In this document: in pieces, positions 1 to 8,668 of the stretch
How positions within the stretch are numbered: the first letter of the stretch is position 1
How the letters are laid out: every line of letters begins with the position of its first letter
Source: Fimbriiglobus ruber
GTDB taxonomy: Bacteria; Planctomycetota; Planctomycetia; Gemmatales; Gemmataceae
Reading direction: 5' to 3'
NCBI RefSeq assembly: GCF_002197845.1
Contig: NZ_NIDE01000014.1
Location: forward strand, 1,054,001-1,118,000
DNA length: 64,000 nucleotides
Made by a program: the position numbers and the translations under genes
The notes under the pieces: generated by a model
The model's database searches: none
Told to the model about the DNA's origin: nothing
The model's input: the letters and a program-made list of their open reading frames with translations, nothing else

Positions 1-97
1 TGTTATCAGGGGTTAGTCGAGTAATGTAATCGCGGGAGGCGCGCGATTCGACTGCCTGAGGCAACTTGTGCGTGACAAACAAGACGGGCTTCGTCAT
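1..97 (-). CDS. D-2-hydroxyacid dehydrogenase, N-terminal part (gene runs off the window)
   Basis: Only the first 32 codons lie in the window; the gene continues past base 1 on the minus strand. The peptide begins MTKPVLFVTHKLPQAVESRA and continues with RDYITRLTPDN, resembling the first beta-alpha unit of glyoxylate/hydroxypyruvate or D-lactate-type NAD(P)-dependent 2-hydroxyacid dehydrogenases. An AGGAGA Shine-Dalgarno sits about 6 bases before the ATG, which fixes the start. It follows the decarboxylase gene by 86 bases on the same strand, so the two could be co-transcribed. The family call rests on a short N-terminus; the catalytic part is not visible. Confidence 0.6.
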   Translation of the reverse strand, partial: MTKPVLFVTHKLPQAVESRASRDYITRLTPDN

Positions 98-183
98 GTG
101 ATCTCTCCTGTAGAAGCGCTGGCGCCCCGTTTTCGCTTTTCGTCATCTTCGCCGATCGCAGACCGGCGATTGTCGGATACCCC

Positions 184-1842
184 CTAAACATCGGCGTACA
201 GGGCCTCAAGACGCTTGTTTGCCGCGACAAGTCCCGCCGGGTAGTCCGTCCTGCCTCCGACGACCTCGATGTAGCACGCCGAATCGCCCTTGTCGGCTCT
301 AGCCAGTGCGGCGTCGAGTTCACCGAGCGTGCTGACTTTCGCGGTGAACCAACCCCGGCAGCCCAGGGCGGCAGGCAGCGTGTGATAATTCCAGGGGGCG
401 AGGTCGTTGTAGACCCAATTCGGATCTGCCTCGAGCGCCCTCTCGACCATGTACCCGTCGTTGTTGAGGACAAAGATGATCGGCTTGAGCCCGTAACGTC
501 CCATAGTCCCGATGGCGGTCGCGGTCATCTGGTGCGAACCCTCTCCAGTGAAGAGGACGGTTCGTCGCGAGGAATCCGCGAGGGCGATTCCCAGCGTCGC
601 CCCGGTGGCCCAGCCGATCGAACCCCACAGCGGCGCGCTCTGCGTCTCCGCGCCGTCGGGAAGTGGAAGCGGGTAGATACCTGAGCTTGAGCTGCCGCTC
701 TCCAGGACGATCCGATCCATCGGCTTGATAAAGTCTCGGTATCGGGGATACAGGGCCGCCGCAGTGATCGGGTCGCCCGGCTTGCCGCCTGGTTTCGCGG
801 GAGCCTGCCTGTGCGGCGCTGAGTATCCAAAGTTCTTGGGCGCCGCTTTGGCCAGCATCTCAAAGACGTCGCCCATCCGGACGGGATTGTAAATTCGGTC
901 GCCAATCCGGACGTAATCGACCTCGATGGTAATTAGCTTCTCGGACGAGAGCCGGCTCGAGTAAGCGGCCGTGTTGATCTCGTTGAAGTTGACCCCGCCG
1001 GCGTCAATAACCAGGTCGGCGGCCTCGATTGCCTCAAGCACGCTGGGGGACGATCCGGCACCGGAATAGGTTCCGACGAACTGGGGGTGCGTCTCGGAGA
1101 GGACACCCTTCTCCATCGGCGTCACGGCGAACGGGCAGCCGAGTGACTCGATCAACGCCTGTAAGCTTCGTTGGAGCTTGAACCGAGAGATTGTGCAGGC
1201 GGGGAGTACGGCTACGGATCGGGCGGCTTGAATCCGTTCGGTGATTGCTTGGACGGCCTTGGCCAGGTCGGGACCGCTGGCGGGCTTCGGATAGGGGGTG
1301 GGGGCCGAGGCGGTGACTGGCGTAATTGCAAAGTCGGACGCGGCGAGGATGTAGGCGGGCCGGCACTCCGCCCTCGCCGTGGCGATCAACCGTTCCATCT
1401 CGTGGACGCAGTTGTCGGGGGTGATCACGGCCGAGACGCACGCCGCCTGCGCCGAAATGTTCGCGAAGTTCTGAAACACCCCGTCGCCCAGCGTGTGGTG
1501 AATAATCTTGCCGACCCGCTGGTTGCGCATCGTGGGCATGCCGACGACATGGAATACACACGACCGCTCGGCCCGGGCTCCCATCACGCCGTTGAGTGCG
1601 GACAACTCGCCGACGGCGTACGTCGTCATCAGCATCGAGCAACCGCGCACGCGTGCGTACCCATCGGCCGCATAGGCCGCGTCCAGTTCGTTCGAGCAAC
1701 CAACCCAGCGAATCGTCTTGCTCCGGGCAACGGCATCGTTGAGCTTGAACGCAAAATCCCCCGCTACGCCGAAGCAGTCGGTAATCCCCTCACGCGCGAG
1801 CCGTTGGACGATGTAATCCGCAACTGTTGGTTGATTGCTCAT
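184..1842 (-). CDS. Thiamine-diphosphate decarboxylase, pyruvate/indolepyruvate decarboxylase family
   Basis: A 552-residue ThDP-dependent 2-oxo acid decarboxylase, the usual length for the pyruvate/indolepyruvate decarboxylase group. Visible marks are GVAGDF near residue 26, the cofactor-activating Glu in NELDAAYAADGYAR, the paired histidines in KIIHHTLGDG that typify this group, and a C-terminal ThDP/Mg motif starting GEGSHQMT and ending LNNDGY. The ATG at 1842 is chosen over an ORF start 28 codons upstream because GGAGG lies 6 bases before it and the protein then begins MSNQPTVADYIV, the normal N-terminus. Substrate (pyruvate, phenylpyruvate or indolepyruvate) cannot be told. The downstream 2-hydroxyacid dehydrogenase suggests 2-oxo acid metabolism; that link is inference. 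Confidence 0.88.
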   Translation of the reverse strand: MSNQPTVADYIVQRLAREGITDCFGVAGDFAFKLNDAVARSKTIRWVGCSNELDAAYAADGYARVRGCSMLMTTYAVGELSALNGVMGARAERSCVFHVVGMPTMRNQRVGKIIHHTLGDGVFQNFANISAQAACVSAVITPDNCVHEMERLIATARAECRPAYILAASDFAITPVTASAPTPYPKPASGPDLAKAVQAITERIQAARSVAVLPACTISRFKLQRSLQALIESLGCPFAVTPMEKGVLSETHPQFVGTYSGAGSSPSVLEAIEAADLVIDAGGVNFNEINTAAYSSRLSSEKLITIEVDYVRIGDRIYNPVRMGDVFEMLAKAAPKNFGYSAPHRQAPAKPGGKPGDPITAAALYPRYRDFIKPMDRIVLESGSSSSGIYPLPLPDGAETQSAPLWGSIGWATGATLGIALADSSRRTVLFTGEGSHQMTATAIGTMGRYGLKPIIFVLNNDGYMVERALEADPNWVYNDLAPWNYHTLPAALGCRGWFTAKVSTLGELDAALARADKGDSACYIEVVGGRTDYPAGLVAANKRLEALYADV

Positions 1843-2240
1843 CGGATCCTCCGGAAAGAATTCGCCAGGGTTGCCGCGGCGAAAGAACCAGGGCCCACCA
1901 GGTCTGTCCGTCATCTCTCGACACATAACTCAAGCGCCCGTTCACCCCAGAAGCCCTCTATCTGTTGAGGGCTGGCCAGGTCACAAGATACTCTTGCCAC
2001 GCACCAAAGAAGCACCCCTCCGGCTGCGACCAAGATCGCCAAAAGGAATACAATCCCGTTCGGGGATCGCCCTCCAAACCACACGCGAGCAGGGATGGAC
2101 TGGACCGCCAGGTCGCGAGTGTCGGGCGCGGCGTCCCGCCTCTTCGTCCCCCTTCTCCGCCATTAGGATAGGCGTGGGGGCATTTCACCCGGTATCGGCA
2201 TTCCGGGCCTCCCTTTCGTCACGCTCCGACCGGGGTTGTC
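1843..2240. other. Intergenic region between divergent decarboxylase and sigma-factor genes
   Basis: About 400 bases separating two divergently read genes, so both promoters should lie here. No credible coding region, RNA gene or convincing -35/-10 pair was recognised. Short ORFs here lack a ribosome binding site and look like chance frames. Confidence 0.5.
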
Positions 2241-2858
2241 ATGGAAGCGGAAAACACCACCGTCGTCGTCCAGCGCTACCTGGACGAATGGCCGACGCCG
2301 ACCGACGATTCCGCCACCGAGCAGGTCGTGCGCGCCCTGCTAGATCGGTCGGTCCGCCGCTTGCATGGGCTCTGTGTTTCCTTCCTCTACAAAAGCTACC
2401 CGCGGTTAACCCGTCCGCCGCTGAACCTCCAGGCCGACGAACTTCTCGGCGCCGTGGTCGAGCGGTTGCTCAAGGCGCTGCGTGAGACTCGTCCGACGAG
2501 TACGCGGCAGTTCTTCGGGCTGGCCAGTCGGCACATGCGCTGGGAGCTGAACGAAATGGCCCGCCGCTTAGATAATCAGCCTGCTATCGAGGACTTGCAC
2601 GACGAGTCAATGCCCGCCCCGGCGAGCAGCGGCTCCGGCCTCACCCCGGGCGCCCACCGTATCTTGGAGGCAATCGAACAGCTTCCGGAGGGCGAGCGCG
2701 AGGCGTTCGAGTTGGTGCGCATTCAGGGAATGTCTCAGGCCGAGGCCGCCGGAGTGCTGGGCGTTTCCGCCGCGACGGTAAACCGTCGCGTGAGCCGGGG
2801 TCTGCAACTTCTGGCCGACGCGCTGGCCGACTTGTACCCGGACGATTCAGTGGGATGA
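2241..2858 (+). CDS. ECF-type RNA polymerase sigma factor
   Basis: A 205-residue extracytoplasmic-function-like sigma factor. The N-terminal half carries the region-2-like helices (around LQADELLGAVVERLLKAL), and the C-terminal 60 residues form a clear region 4 helix-turn-helix: LPEGEREAFELV, then GMSQAEAAGVLGVSAATVNR. It lies 55 bases ahead of a membrane Ser/Thr kinase on the same strand, an arrangement common in planctomycetes, where the kinase may relay a signal to its partner sigma factor. No zinc-finger anti-sigma gene is adjacent, which fits kinase-based control. The start follows weak Shine-Dalgarno sequence, so the exact first codon is less certain than the family. Confidence 0.85.
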   Translation: MEAENTTVVVQRYLDEWPTPTDDSATEQVVRALLDRSVRRLHGLCVSFLYKSYPRLTRPPLNLQADELLGAVVERLLKALRETRPTSTRQFFGLASRHMRWELNEMARRLDNQPAIEDLHDESMPAPASSGSGLTPGAHRILEAIEQLPEGEREAFELVRIQGMSQAEAAGVLGVSAATVNRRVSRGLQLLADALADLYPDDSVG

Positions 2859-2893
2859 GGGATGAAGCGATGGAAATGGGCTCATCCCTCATC
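2854..2893 (+). terminator. Hairpin across the sigma stop codon and the sigma-kinase gap
   Basis: A 12-base perfect inverted repeat (GATGAGGGATGA and its complement) with a 16-base loop. It covers the sigma factor stop codon and ends 20 bases before the kinase ATG. There is no long T-run, so it may act as an attenuator or RNA-stability element rather than a full terminator. Confidence 0.45.
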
Positions 2894-2913
2894 TTTCATC
2901 GTTGAGGCTTCCG

Positions 2914-5847
2914 ATGACCGACGACCCGCGAGTCTCGCAACTGCTCGACGAGTTGCTCGCCTCGAACGCCACGCCCGAGGCAGTCTGCAAGCCATATCCG
3001 GAACTGTTGCCCGAAATCCATAAGAGATGGCGCCGAATACGCCGCCTTTGCGCCGATCTGGACACCCTCTTCCCCTCCCACGATGAGGCGCCCCCACAGA
3101 CGGAGGGGATCAACCTACCGCAGATCCCCGGCTACGAGGTTGAGGCGGTGCTGGGCCACGGCGGGATGGGGGTCGTGTACCGGGCGCGGCACCTCGCCCT
3201 CAAGCGCACCGTCGCCCTCAAGATGCTCGCCGCCGGCCACTCCCATCCAGCCCAGCGGGCGCGCTTCAAGGCGGAAGCCGAGGCCGTCGCACGCCTGCAG
3301 CACCCGAACATCGTCCAGATTCACGAAATCGGCGACGCTGGCGGGCGGCCGTTTATCGCCCTGGAATTTGTCGAGGGCGGCTCACTGGCAAACCGACTGG
3401 CCGGCCGACCCCTGCCGGCGCACGATGCGGCTCGCCTTGTGGGGGCGCTGGCCGAGGCCATGCACCTGGCCCACAGTCGTAATCTCGTGCACCGCGATCT
3501 CAAGCCGGGCAACATCCTCCTCACCAACTTCCCCGGCACCCCGGTCGGTATGTGCCAGCCGAAGGTGGCGGACTTCGGCCTCGCCCGGCAGCTGGACACC
3601 GACTCCGGCCAAACGTTTGACGGCCTGGTGCTGGGGACGCCCAGCTACATGGCCCCGGAGCAGGCCGAGGGCCACGCCTACGCAGCCGGACCAGCGGCGG
3701 ACGTGTACGCCCTGGGCGCCATCCTCTACGAGTGCCTAACGGGCCGGCCGCCGTTCAAGGGGGTGAACTCGCGAGAAACCCTGATACTGGTCCGTACCCA
3801 GGAGCCGGTCGTACCCTCCACCGTCAACCGCAAGACGCCCCGCGACCTGGAAACAATCTGCCTGAAGTGCTTGCATAAGAAACCGGAACAGCGCTATGCC
3901 AGCGCCCGGGAGTTGGCCGACGACCTGGGGCGCTTCGTCCGAGACGAGCCGGTGACGGCACGGCCGGTCGGATTGACTGAGCGTGTGGTCAAGTGGACCC
4001 GGCGGCACCGATCGCTCGCCGCGTTCCTTGCCGTCGGCGTACTGCTCCTGAACGTCCTCGCCGGCATCGGCGTATGGGTCTTCTCCGAACGGTCTGCGTT
4101 GAAGCGGACCGTGACCGAAGACTTCGACCAGGTCGTTCTCGCGCAGAAGGAGAGGAAGTGGGATCAGGCCCGTACGGCGCTGGAGCGGGCGAAGGCCCGG
4201 CTCGGCGGCGAGGGGCCGCCGGAACTTCGCCGGCGTGTGGACCAACTGGAGCGGGAGCTAGCGCTGGTCGGGACGTTGGAAGACATCCTTCTCGCCCGCC
4301 AGGAGTCGGGATTGGCAGACGGACGGGCTCAGCGGACGGCCGCGCGTTACGAGGCGGCACTCCGGGAGGCGGGACTCTTCAACGGTCCCGAGAACCCTGC
4401 CCTCATCGCGGCGCGGATTCGGGGCACGGGGCTCGCGGCGCCCGTCCTGGCCGCCCTGGACGACTGGGCGCACGACTGGGCGGGGCACGACGACAGCCGC
4501 CAGGACTGGCTGTTGGAGATCGCTCGGCTTGTGGACGATGACCCGGCGAGTCGACCGATTCGCGATACGAAGTTGTGGGAGAACAAGGCCGCCCTCCAAG
4601 AGTTCGCCCGGTCGGCGCCGCTCGCGAACCAGTCCGTCCCCTTCCTGATATTCCTGGCGCGGAAGCTGGAATGCCACGGCGGCGACGCCATGGCCTTCCT
4701 CAAGCGAATGCAACAGGCGCACGTCAACAGTTACCTTGCGAACGCTACATTGGCGACTTCGTTGCTCGTGAGGGACAACGCCGCGGAATCCCTCCGTTTC
4801 TTCCAGGCCGCGGCCGCGCTCCAACCAGACCGGGCCGGTTTGCGGCACAATTTAGGCGTGGCTTTAGGCCGCCTCGGCAGGTGGGATGAGGCCATCGTTG
4901 AACTGGAGGAGGCGAGGCGCCTGGTCCCGGACTCGGCGCATTACAGCACGGATATCGGCCGGGCACTGAACAACATCAAGCGGCCGAACGAGGCCGAGCG
5001 CCATTTCCGAGGGGTACTCGAGAGCCACCCCACGTATCCTCCGTGTCTGACGGGCCTCGCTTATAGCCTTTTTCAACAAGGCCGACACGAAGAGGCGTTC
5101 AAATTCTACCGGCAAGCGATCGTCGCGGCTCCGGACTTCGCGGACGCTCATCGACAACTGAAAGAACGCTACATGCTCCTTGGCCGCTGGGAAGAGGGAC
5201 GGCAAGCCTGGCAGCAATGGCTGGCATGCAACCCCCCGATTATGCACGTCTGGGAAGGGCACGCTCAATTCTGGCTGAACGCGAGTCCTACGGATCATCC
5301 GGCCTGGGACGGGTACGCCGAACTCTGCCTATACCTAGGCAACGAGGCCGAATACCGGCGTGCCCGCACGGGACTACTCGAGCGATTCGCGAAAACGACC
5401 GACCCCCAGATCGCCGAGCGCACCGGCCGGGCCTGTCTACTCCTGCCCGCCTCGGAGGACGAGTTAAAACAGGCCACCGCCTTGGTCGATCGCGCCTCGA
5501 CAGCGGACACTGCAAAGTATGGTTGGGCCATGCCGTATTTCCGCTTCGCCAAAGCCCTGGCCGAGTACCGTGCCGGCAATCTGGGGAGCGCCCTCGCTCT
5601 GCTGGACGGGGACGTACTACGAATACTCGGGCCGGCTCCGCACCTTTTGCTCGCGATGGTTCAACACCGACTCGGAAAAAAGGATGCCGCGCGAGAGAGC
5701 CTGCGCAAAGCGATTGCCGCTTACGACTGGGATGTGAAGAAAGCGACGAATCGCGAAGCTTGGATGTACCACCTGCTGCGACGCGAGGCCGAGGCCACGG
5801 TGCTGCCGAAGTTACCGGTCTTGCTCACAGGGAAGGATCAGATGTGA
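2914..5847 (+). CDS. Transmembrane serine/threonine protein kinase with C-terminal TPR region
   Basis: A 977-residue Hanks-type kinase. The kinase domain spans about residues 74-340: glycine loop GHGGMG (81-86), ATP-binding Lys in VALKML (about 103), catalytic HRDLKPGN (193-200), DFG (220-222) and GTPSYMAPEQ (241-250). One membrane helix follows (about 368-390, FLAVGVLLLNVLAGIGVWVF). The rest is helical and contains TPR-like repeats around residues 610-760 (for example LGVALGRLGRWDEAIVELEE). The kinase is therefore cytoplasmic with a large exported or periplasmic TPR region. The ATG at 2914 is preferred to one 4 codons upstream because GAGG lies about 8 bases before it. It probably works with the ECF sigma factor just upstream; its target is unknown. 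Confidence 0.92.
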   Translation: MTDDPRVSQLLDELLASNATPEAVCKPYPELLPEIHKRWRRIRRLCADLDTLFPSHDEAPPQTEGINLPQIPGYEVEAVLGHGGMGVVYRARHLALKRTVALKMLAAGHSHPAQRARFKAEAEAVARLQHPNIVQIHEIGDAGGRPFIALEFVEGGSLANRLAGRPLPAHDAARLVGALAEAMHLAHSRNLVHRDLKPGNILLTNFPGTPVGMCQPKVADFGLARQLDTDSGQTFDGLVLGTPSYMAPEQAEGHAYAAGPAADVYALGAILYECLTGRPPFKGVNSRETLILVRTQEPVVPSTVNRKTPRDLETICLKCLHKKPEQRYASARELADDLGRFVRDEPVTARPVGLTERVVKWTRRHRSLAAFLAVGVLLLNVLAGIGVWVFSERSALKRTVTEDFDQVVLAQKERKWDQARTALERAKARLGGEGPPELRRRVDQLERELALVGTLEDILLARQESGLADGRAQRTAARYEAALREAGLFNGPENPALIAARIRGTGLAAPVLAALDDWAHDWAGHDDSRQDWLLEIARLVDDDPASRPIRDTKLWENKAALQEFARSAPLANQSVPFLIFLARKLECHGGDAMAFLKRMQQAHVNSYLANATLATSLLVRDNAAESLRFFQAAAALQPDRAGLRHNLGVALGRLGRWDEAIVELEEARRLVPDSAHYSTDIGRALNNIKRPNEAERHFRGVLESHPTYPPCLTGLAYSLFQQGRHEEAFKFYRQAIVAAPDFADAHRQLKERYMLLGRWEEGRQAWQQWLACNPPIMHVWEGHAQFWLNASPTDHPAWDGYAELCLYLGNEAEYRRARTGLLERFAKTTDPQIAERTGRACLLLPASEDELKQATALVDRASTADTAKYGWAMPYFRFAKALAEYRAGNLGSALALLDGDVLRILGPAPHLLLAMVQHRLGKKDAARESLRKAIAAYDWDVKKATNREAWMYHLLRREAEATVLPKLPVLLTGKDQM

Positions 5848-5900
5848 TGCACTGACGATTAGCTCCAGGGGTCTTGGTCCCCTGTTTGCGCACGCTCGTC

Positions 5901-6507
5901 TCATCCACCACGCCGGGGGCGTCCGCACAACCACGCCAAGTCGTCCTCGGTCACCGGACTGACCGGACGGCCCGATACGAACCGCAACATCATCCACCCT
6001 CGTCGGCACGCAATAGCCCATAGCACGACAACACTTTCGGATCGGGATCATCCTTGGGTACCGCTCGCTCCACGGTGTGCAAGGGCGTGTCCTCGTCACT
6101 CCACGCACGCAACGCCGGCAACGCCAATCGACTCCACCACGTCTCATCCCGGTAGACAAGTACCCACTCCGGATGCATGGCCGCCAGCGCGATCAGCCGG
6201 TCCCGTGCCTTTTTCTTTCGCGCGTACGCGGGGTCGGGGCTGGTCATCCACTGCTTGGCCCGCTTCCACCCGTGGCCCAAGGGCTGGACCGCCTGCCGAA
6301 CGACTTCACGAGACAATCGTCGTGGGGGCAATCCTTGCTCGAAGATGACGTCGGCCAACAGGTCCAACGTCCAGGTTCTCCGGGGCTTGGCGAAACGTCG
6401 GGGGTCTGGTGGAGGATGCCCTTGAGCGCCTCTCGGCTCCGACGTCCGGCCCGAAACTTCCGACGCTCGACGGCGGTGAGTACTCGGGCGTACAGAGGTG
6501 GTTTCAT
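5901..6507 (-). pseudogene. IS630-family transposase remnant, shortened and frameshifted
   Basis: Pieces of one IS630-type transposase appear in at least three frames. The start MKPPLYARVLTAVERRKF (from 6507) leads to ALKGILHQTP. A frame change then gives RRFAKPRRTWTLDLLADVIF and MHPEWVLVYRDETWWSRL, which holds the first catalytic Asp region. A second change near 6000 gives LRFVSGRPVSPVTEDDLAWL, and translation ends at 5901. The helix-turn-helix region between FRAGRRSREA and ALKGIL is mostly missing, and the C-terminal DDE part with its last Glu is absent. No terminal repeats were found. It is a dead fragment whose outer borders are uncertain. Confidence 0.72.
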
Positions 6508-6602
6508 GACCCGTTATTCGGGCCAACCACCTCCCGGACAAGAAACCGATTGAAACTGCACGATCGTGCCTTTTTGCCACGGGTGCCGTCTCGGCGCGCG
6601 GT

Positions 6603-6608
6603 TATAAT
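6603..6608 (+). promoter_or_regulatory. Possible -10 box of the short pseudopilin gene
   Basis: A consensus TATAAT about 49 bases before the ATG at 6657. No well-spaced -35 hexamer is visible; TTGCCA at 6574 is 23 bases away. It is a candidate only. Confidence 0.35.
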
Positions 6609-6656
6609 CGGGTGTTCGCCCGCCCGCCTGCCCGCGCTCGAACGTCCCGGTGCTAG

Positions 6657-7457
6657 ATGCGCAGTTCCGCCCGCCGCGGGTTCACATTGATCGAACTCCT
6701 CGTCGTGATCGCGATCATCGCGATCCTTATCGGGCTGACGCTGCCCGCTATCCAGAAAGTCCGGTCGGCGGCCAAGCGGACGGCCGACCAGAACAACCTC
6801 AAGCAACTCGGGATCGCGGTCCAGAACTACGCCAGCGCGAACGACGGGACGCTGCCACCCCTACGAACCCGGGAGAACGGCCTGGACCGGTGGTGGTTCG
6901 GGTCGTGCGACCCGGCCGCCCCCGAGCCGATCGTCGTCGACCCGACCGGCGGCCACATCATGCCGTACATGGAGAACAACCAGGCCGCCCTCCAGGTGCC
7001 GGCGCAGGCGCCCGGGAAGGTTTGGCTGACGTTTTACGGCTCGACCGGCGGCTACGGGTACAACTTCACATACCTGGCTCCGACGACGATCACGACCGCG
7101 GGCGTGCCCGTCTGGACGCCGGTCAAGCTTCCGACCGTCCAGAGTACGAGCCAGACGATCACCTTCGTCGACGCCGTGGCGACCGACACCGGCACCCCGC
7201 CGCCGGTCCTGGGGACGACGCCGTTCATGCGCGAGGTCGGGTTCGTGTACCCGCCGTCGGTCCAGAACCCGGGCGTCCACTTCCGCCTCGACGGAAAGAT
7301 CTCGAACGTCCTCTTCCTCGACGGTCACGTCGTCGCCTGGACCGACCCGACGCGGAACCCGCCGCTGGCGTCCGACCCGCCCGCACTCGTGCAACTCCGC
7401 AACGCCGAAAACATCTACGACATCGGCTCGACCGACGAGTTGTGGGACCGGCAATAA
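6657..7457 (+). CDS. DUF1559-type pseudopilin-like protein (short form)
   Basis: A 266-residue protein beginning [18 protein letters not shown]: a short basic leader, the prepilin peptidase site after Gly, and a hydrophobic helix with Glu at +5, as in type II secretion or type IV pseudopilins. The C-terminal part has [14 protein letters not shown], corresponding to the H-X-DG signature of DUF1559 proteins. It is shorter than the three 340-355 residue paralogues in this window and lacks their KVREA-ARSKCSNNLKQ form, having [17 protein letters not shown] instead. No lipoprotein gene follows, unlike the other three. It is probably assembled in or at the cell envelope; the biological role of the family is not known. 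Confidence 0.85.
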   Translation: MRSSARRGFTLIELLVVIAIIAILIGLTLPAIQKVRSAAKRTADQNNLKQLGIAVQNYASANDGTLPPLRTRENGLDRWWFGSCDPAAPEPIVVDPTGGHIMPYMENNQAALQVPAQAPGKVWLTFYGSTGGYGYNFTYLAPTTITTAGVPVWTPVKLPTVQSTSQTITFVDAVATDTGTPPPVLGTTPFMREVGFVYPPSVQNPGVHFRLDGKISNVLFLDGHVVAWTDPTRNPPLASDPPALVQLRNAENIYDIGSTDELWDRQ

Positions 7458-7485
7458 GAACACGTCACGGGTTCGCCTTACCGGA

Positions 7486-7533
7486 AACAGCGGGCGGGCG
7501 ATCGCGGTACCGCGATCACCCGCCCGCTGTTTC
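7486..7533 (+). terminator. Strong hairpin downstream of the pseudopilin gene
   Basis: A 22-base inverted repeat with one mismatch around a GTAC centre, ending in TTT. It lies 28 bases after the pseudopilin stop and is placed to end that transcript; the convergent gene at 7703 could also use it. Confidence 0.7.
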
Positions 7534-7702
7534 AGACGGTATCCCGCCAACGTTAAACGCCGGACGGGGGCCATCCAATATTCGGAATACGGCGAGGTCA
7601 TTTTCGCCGCAGGTTCGGGTGCATCTCGACGGCGTATCGGCGGAAGATCTCGACGAACTCAATAGGCTGTAGATTGCAGCCCTGTTGTCGTTTCATCGTG
7701 TC

Positions 7703-8587
7703 CTACTTCATGCGTAGGTTCACGATTCTCGCATTTTTTTCGGCCAGCCGCAGGATTTCGCCCCGCATCTCGGGTGCCGGCAGGTGGGCCGTTTGGCTGT
7801 GGCCGGGCAAGACCCACTCGAAGCGGTAGTTCGCTAACCGCCGCACCGATTCGATTTGCTCCGGCCACGAGTGCCAACAATATCGTTCCAACGCCGCAAG
7901 GTGCTGCTCGCTTCGGTCCCAATCCAGGTGGTCGCCCGCGAACAGGAAGCGGTCCTGAAACAGCAGGACGCAGTGGCCTTGCGTGTGGCCGGGCGTCGAT
8001 ATGGCGAGGAAGCCGGGTGCCAATGCCCACGGCCCGTCGCCGTCCAGCACCACCTCCGCATCCGGCTGCGACAGCAGTTCATTCTGGTGGATGATGCGGC
8101 GGGCGTGAAAGTGGCTGGCATACCGTTCGGCATCGGCCACGTCGTCCCGGTGGGTCAGGAAAATGTGGGTGACGCCGCCCAACGCTTCCAACCGCTGCAC
8201 GAGCGGAGCGACGAACTTCGGCGAATCGATCAGCCAGTTGCCGTCCGGGTGTCGAATGAAATAGCTGTTGCCGCCATACGACTTCGGCGAATTGTACCCG
8301 CAGTAATAGACCGGCTCCTCGACGACGAGCGGGAAGTCCCGCATCACGGCCTTCACGTCGTCGTCGCCGAGGTCACCGATGGAACCCGTCGGGCATGCTA
8401 ACAGCGCGCGCAACGCCACTCGCCGGTCGGCCCCGGCGGTGGGTTGGGCCTTTACAAAGGATGTGGTTTCGGCTTCACTAAAGACCTGCGGGGCGATCTG
8501 GCGGCAGGTGTCGCAGTTAATGCAGGTCGAGTCCACGAAGAAGTCGCCGGGAATGTTCTCGGGCACTCGCTTCTTGGGGTTAGCCAC
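7703..8587 (-). CDS. Ferredoxin-like domain fused to a metallo-beta-lactamase-fold hydrolase
   Basis: A 294-residue two-domain protein. Residues about 15-75 look like a [4Fe-4S] ferredoxin: CINCDTCRQIAP and then LLACPTGSI. Residues about 95-285 form a metallo-beta-lactamase fold with IFLTHRDDVADAE in place of the canonical HxHxDH, then STPGHTQGHCVLL, FAGDHLDWD and VLPGHSQT. The metal site therefore keeps its later ligands, but the first motif is modified (THRDD). The fusion suggests an electron-transfer or redox-linked hydrolase rather than a beta-lactamase; substrate unknown. The ATG at 8587 is followed by a plausible soluble N-terminus with no signal peptide. It is read convergently with the pseudopilin gene. 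Confidence 0.85.
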   Translation of the reverse strand: MANPKKRVPENIPGDFFVDSTCINCDTCRQIAPQVFSEAETTSFVKAQPTAGADRRVALRALLACPTGSIGDLGDDDVKAVMRDFPLVVEEPVYYCGYNSPKSYGGNSYFIRHPDGNWLIDSPKFVAPLVQRLEALGGVTHIFLTHRDDVADAERYASHFHARRIIHQNELLSQPDAEVVLDGDGPWALAPGFLAISTPGHTQGHCVLLFQDRFLFAGDHLDWDRSEQHLAALERYCWHSWPEQIESVRRLANYRFEWVLPGHSQTAHLPAPEMRGEILRLAEKNARIVNLRMK

Positions 8588-8668
8588 GGCTCGACCTCTT
8601 TCCCTGCATTGGAATCCGCAACCGATCCTATCTAACAGGTTTTGACAAAACGTTTTGGAACGTCGACA

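Noticed and set aside
1171-1968. Plus-strand open frame opposite the decarboxylase
   Set aside because: A mirror of the decarboxylase coding sequence with no independent features.
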